Assembly (NCBI GenBank): GCA_035625025.1
Contig: DASPQJ010000045.1
Coordinates: forward strand, 1-6,579
DNA: 6,579 nucleotides
Source of the DNA: Bog-793 sp035625025
GTDB taxonomy: Bacteria > Actinomycetota > Acidimicrobiia > Acidimicrobiales > Bog-793
Direction of reading: 5' to 3'
The translations under genes were made by a program, and so were the position numbers. Under the pieces are notes generated by a model. That model had not been told where the DNA came from, searched no databases, and was given only the letters and a program-made list of their open reading frames with translations. Position 1 is the first letter of the stretch. Each line of letters opens with the position of its first letter. Shown piece by piece: positions 6,034 to 6,579 of this stretch.

Positions 6034-6099
6034 ATGTGGCGCGGGGACGCCGCCAACCGGCGGGTCCCGTCACGTTCTAGCCGAGAGGACGTCGGGTGA
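6034..6099 (+). CDS. Candidate 21-codon leader peptide upstream of DeoR gene
   Basis: This short frame encodes 21 residues, starting MWRGDAANRR and ending REDVG, with five arginines. It has an ATG and a strong binding site (GAGGAGA, 6023-6029). Its TGA (6097-6099) overlaps the GTG start (6096-6098) of the DeoR-type gene as GTGA, the classic arrangement for translational coupling. A longer version from ATG 6001 is in frame but has no binding site. The peptide resembles nothing I recognise, so the act of translating it may matter more than its product. Its frame spans a strong hairpin (6044-6068) and the hairpin masking the next gene's binding site. The alternative is a chance open frame, since 21 codons without stop is common at this GC content. 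Confidence 0.4.
   Translation: MWRGDAANRRVPSRSSREDVG
6044..6068 (+). other. Hairpin 1 in the regulator's leader
   Basis: GGGAC (6044-6048) pairs with GTCCC (6064-6068) and CCGCC (6050-6054) with GGCGG (6059-6063). This makes ten base pairs with one bulged G (6049) and an AACC loop. It lies entirely within the leader frame. No T-run follows, so it is not an ordinary terminator. Confidence 0.5.
6066..6096 (+). other. Hairpin 2, masking the DeoR-gene ribosome binding site
   Basis: ACGTTCT (6072-6078) pairs with AGGACGT (6086-6092, one G-U pair) around a 7-nt loop. It is extended by CCCG (6066-6069) with CGGG (6093-6096) across a 2-nt bulge. The 3' arm contains AGGA of the regulator's Shine-Dalgarno and the first G of its GTG. 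Its outer stem uses bases 6066-6068, which hairpin 1 also needs, so the two full forms exclude each other. Confidence 0.4.
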
Positions 6100-6579
6100 T
6101 CGCGGCCGAGCGAAGGCGCGCCATACTCCACCAGGTCGAGGCCGATGGCTACGTCGAGGCGAGCCGTCTCAGCGCGGCTCTCGGCGTCGACGTCTCGACG
6201 ATCCGGCGGGACCTCGACTCCCTCGCTCGGAGCGGCCTCCTCCAGCGCACCCACGGCGGCGCGCTCCGAACCGGCACTCCGACCGTCGCGCTCCCCGAGG
6301 AGCGGCGCGGGTCGGAAAACGCCGCCGCCGAACGCGCCATCGCCCGGCTCGCAGCCGGCCTCGTCGCCGACGGGGACTCGGTCGCCCTCGACTCCGGTTC
6401 GACGACGCACGCCCTCGCGAACACACTTTCCGAACGCCAGAACCTCACCGTCGTGACGAACGATCTGCGGATCGCCGACTACCTGGCGGCACAGCGCCGC
6501 GTCCGACTCATCGTCGTCGGGGGTGAACTCAGCGCGACCGGCCGCTTCCTCGCCGGTCCGTTTGCGCAGCAGAACCTCG
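6096..6579 (+). CDS. DeoR-family transcriptional repressor (3' end beyond window)
   Basis: This is the N-terminal 161 residues of a DeoR-type regulator, a family usually about 250 residues long that represses sugar or nucleoside catabolic genes and senses phosphorylated sugars. The winged helix-turn-helix covers ~5-56. It starts AERRRAILHQVEADGYVEAS and contains the family signature VSTIRRDLDSLARSGLLQRT (33-52) followed by HGGA. The sugar-phosphate sensor domain starts ~74 and shows LDSGSTT (98-104), VVTND (119-123) and VVGGELSATGRFLAGP (140-155), all in the expected order. An in-frame TAG at 6078 leaves GTG 6096 as the only early start, and GAGAGGA (6083-6089) lies 6 nt before it. The gene continues past the edge, so it is partial by windowing and not broken. 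Regulators of this kind often head a carbohydrate operon, so its targets may be downstream. The divergent transporter is another candidate. Confidence 0.95.
   Translation, partial: MIAAERRRAILHQVEADGYVEASRLSAALGVDVSTIRRDLDSLARSGLLQRTHGGALRTGTPTVALPEERRGSENAAAERAIARLAAGLVADGDSVALDSGSTTHALANTLSERQNLTVVTNDLRIADYLAAQRRVRLIVVGGELSATGRFLAGPFAQQNL

Noticed and set aside
6044..6080. Hairpin 1 as a rho-independent terminator or transcription attenuator
   Set aside because: No run of T follows the stem (the next bases are mixed), so a transcription terminator is not supported. A translational role is the better hypothesis.
5898..6410. Minus-strand open frames opposite the DeoR gene and its leader
   Set aside because: They are antisense to clear DeoR helix-turn-helix and sensor motifs, with shadow-type composition.
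1..6579. CRISPR array, tRNA/rRNA, insertion sequence or phage attachment site
   Set aside because: No spaced repeat array, cloverleaf, transposase or terminal inverted repeats were seen. Base composition is even apart from the small island near 6000.

Overview
The window is high-GC bacterial chromosome, with codon third positions dominated by G and C and frequent GTG and TTG starts. It most resembles an actinobacterium. The evidence is an actinobacterial-type DUF664/DinB protein with the metal-ligand pattern of mycothiol-dependent enzymes, TAnnnT-type -10 boxes, and one apparently leaderless start. The class is less certain, with Acidimicrobiia or a related lineage as a guess. No plasmid, phage, IS, CRISPR or RNA gene is visible.

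Layout. Positions 1-250 hold no convincing gene. They carry short GGGACG/CGTCCC repeats and a weak -10-like site. Positions 251-514 (+) encode a small dimeric alpha/beta-barrel protein. This gene converges on pcrA (583-2886, -), a UvrD/PcrA superfamily 1 helicase with a Tudor-like C-terminus. pcrA sits 7 nt downstream of guaA (2894-4432, -), GMP synthase, so the two form a tight guaA-pcrA operon. Divergent from guaA is a DinB/DUF664 metal-site protein (4570-5052, +). It converges on a TSUP/TauE-SafE membrane transporter (5117-5893, -). The right edge carries the 5' part of a DeoR-family regulator (6096 to the window end, +), divergent from the transporter.

The housekeeping part (guaA, pcrA) is intact and ordinary. 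The most interesting stretch is the 5893-6096 divergent region. A short AT-rich island could hold both promoters and a DeoR operator. Between it and the regulator lies a 21-codon open frame with its own strong ribosome binding site. Its TGA overlaps the GTG of the DeoR gene (GTGA). Two overlapping hairpins lie in the same segment, and the second covers the regulator's ribosome binding site. Together these look like a candidate leader-peptide or translational-coupling device controlling a DeoR repressor. This is read from sequence only; no experiment or comparison supports it yet.
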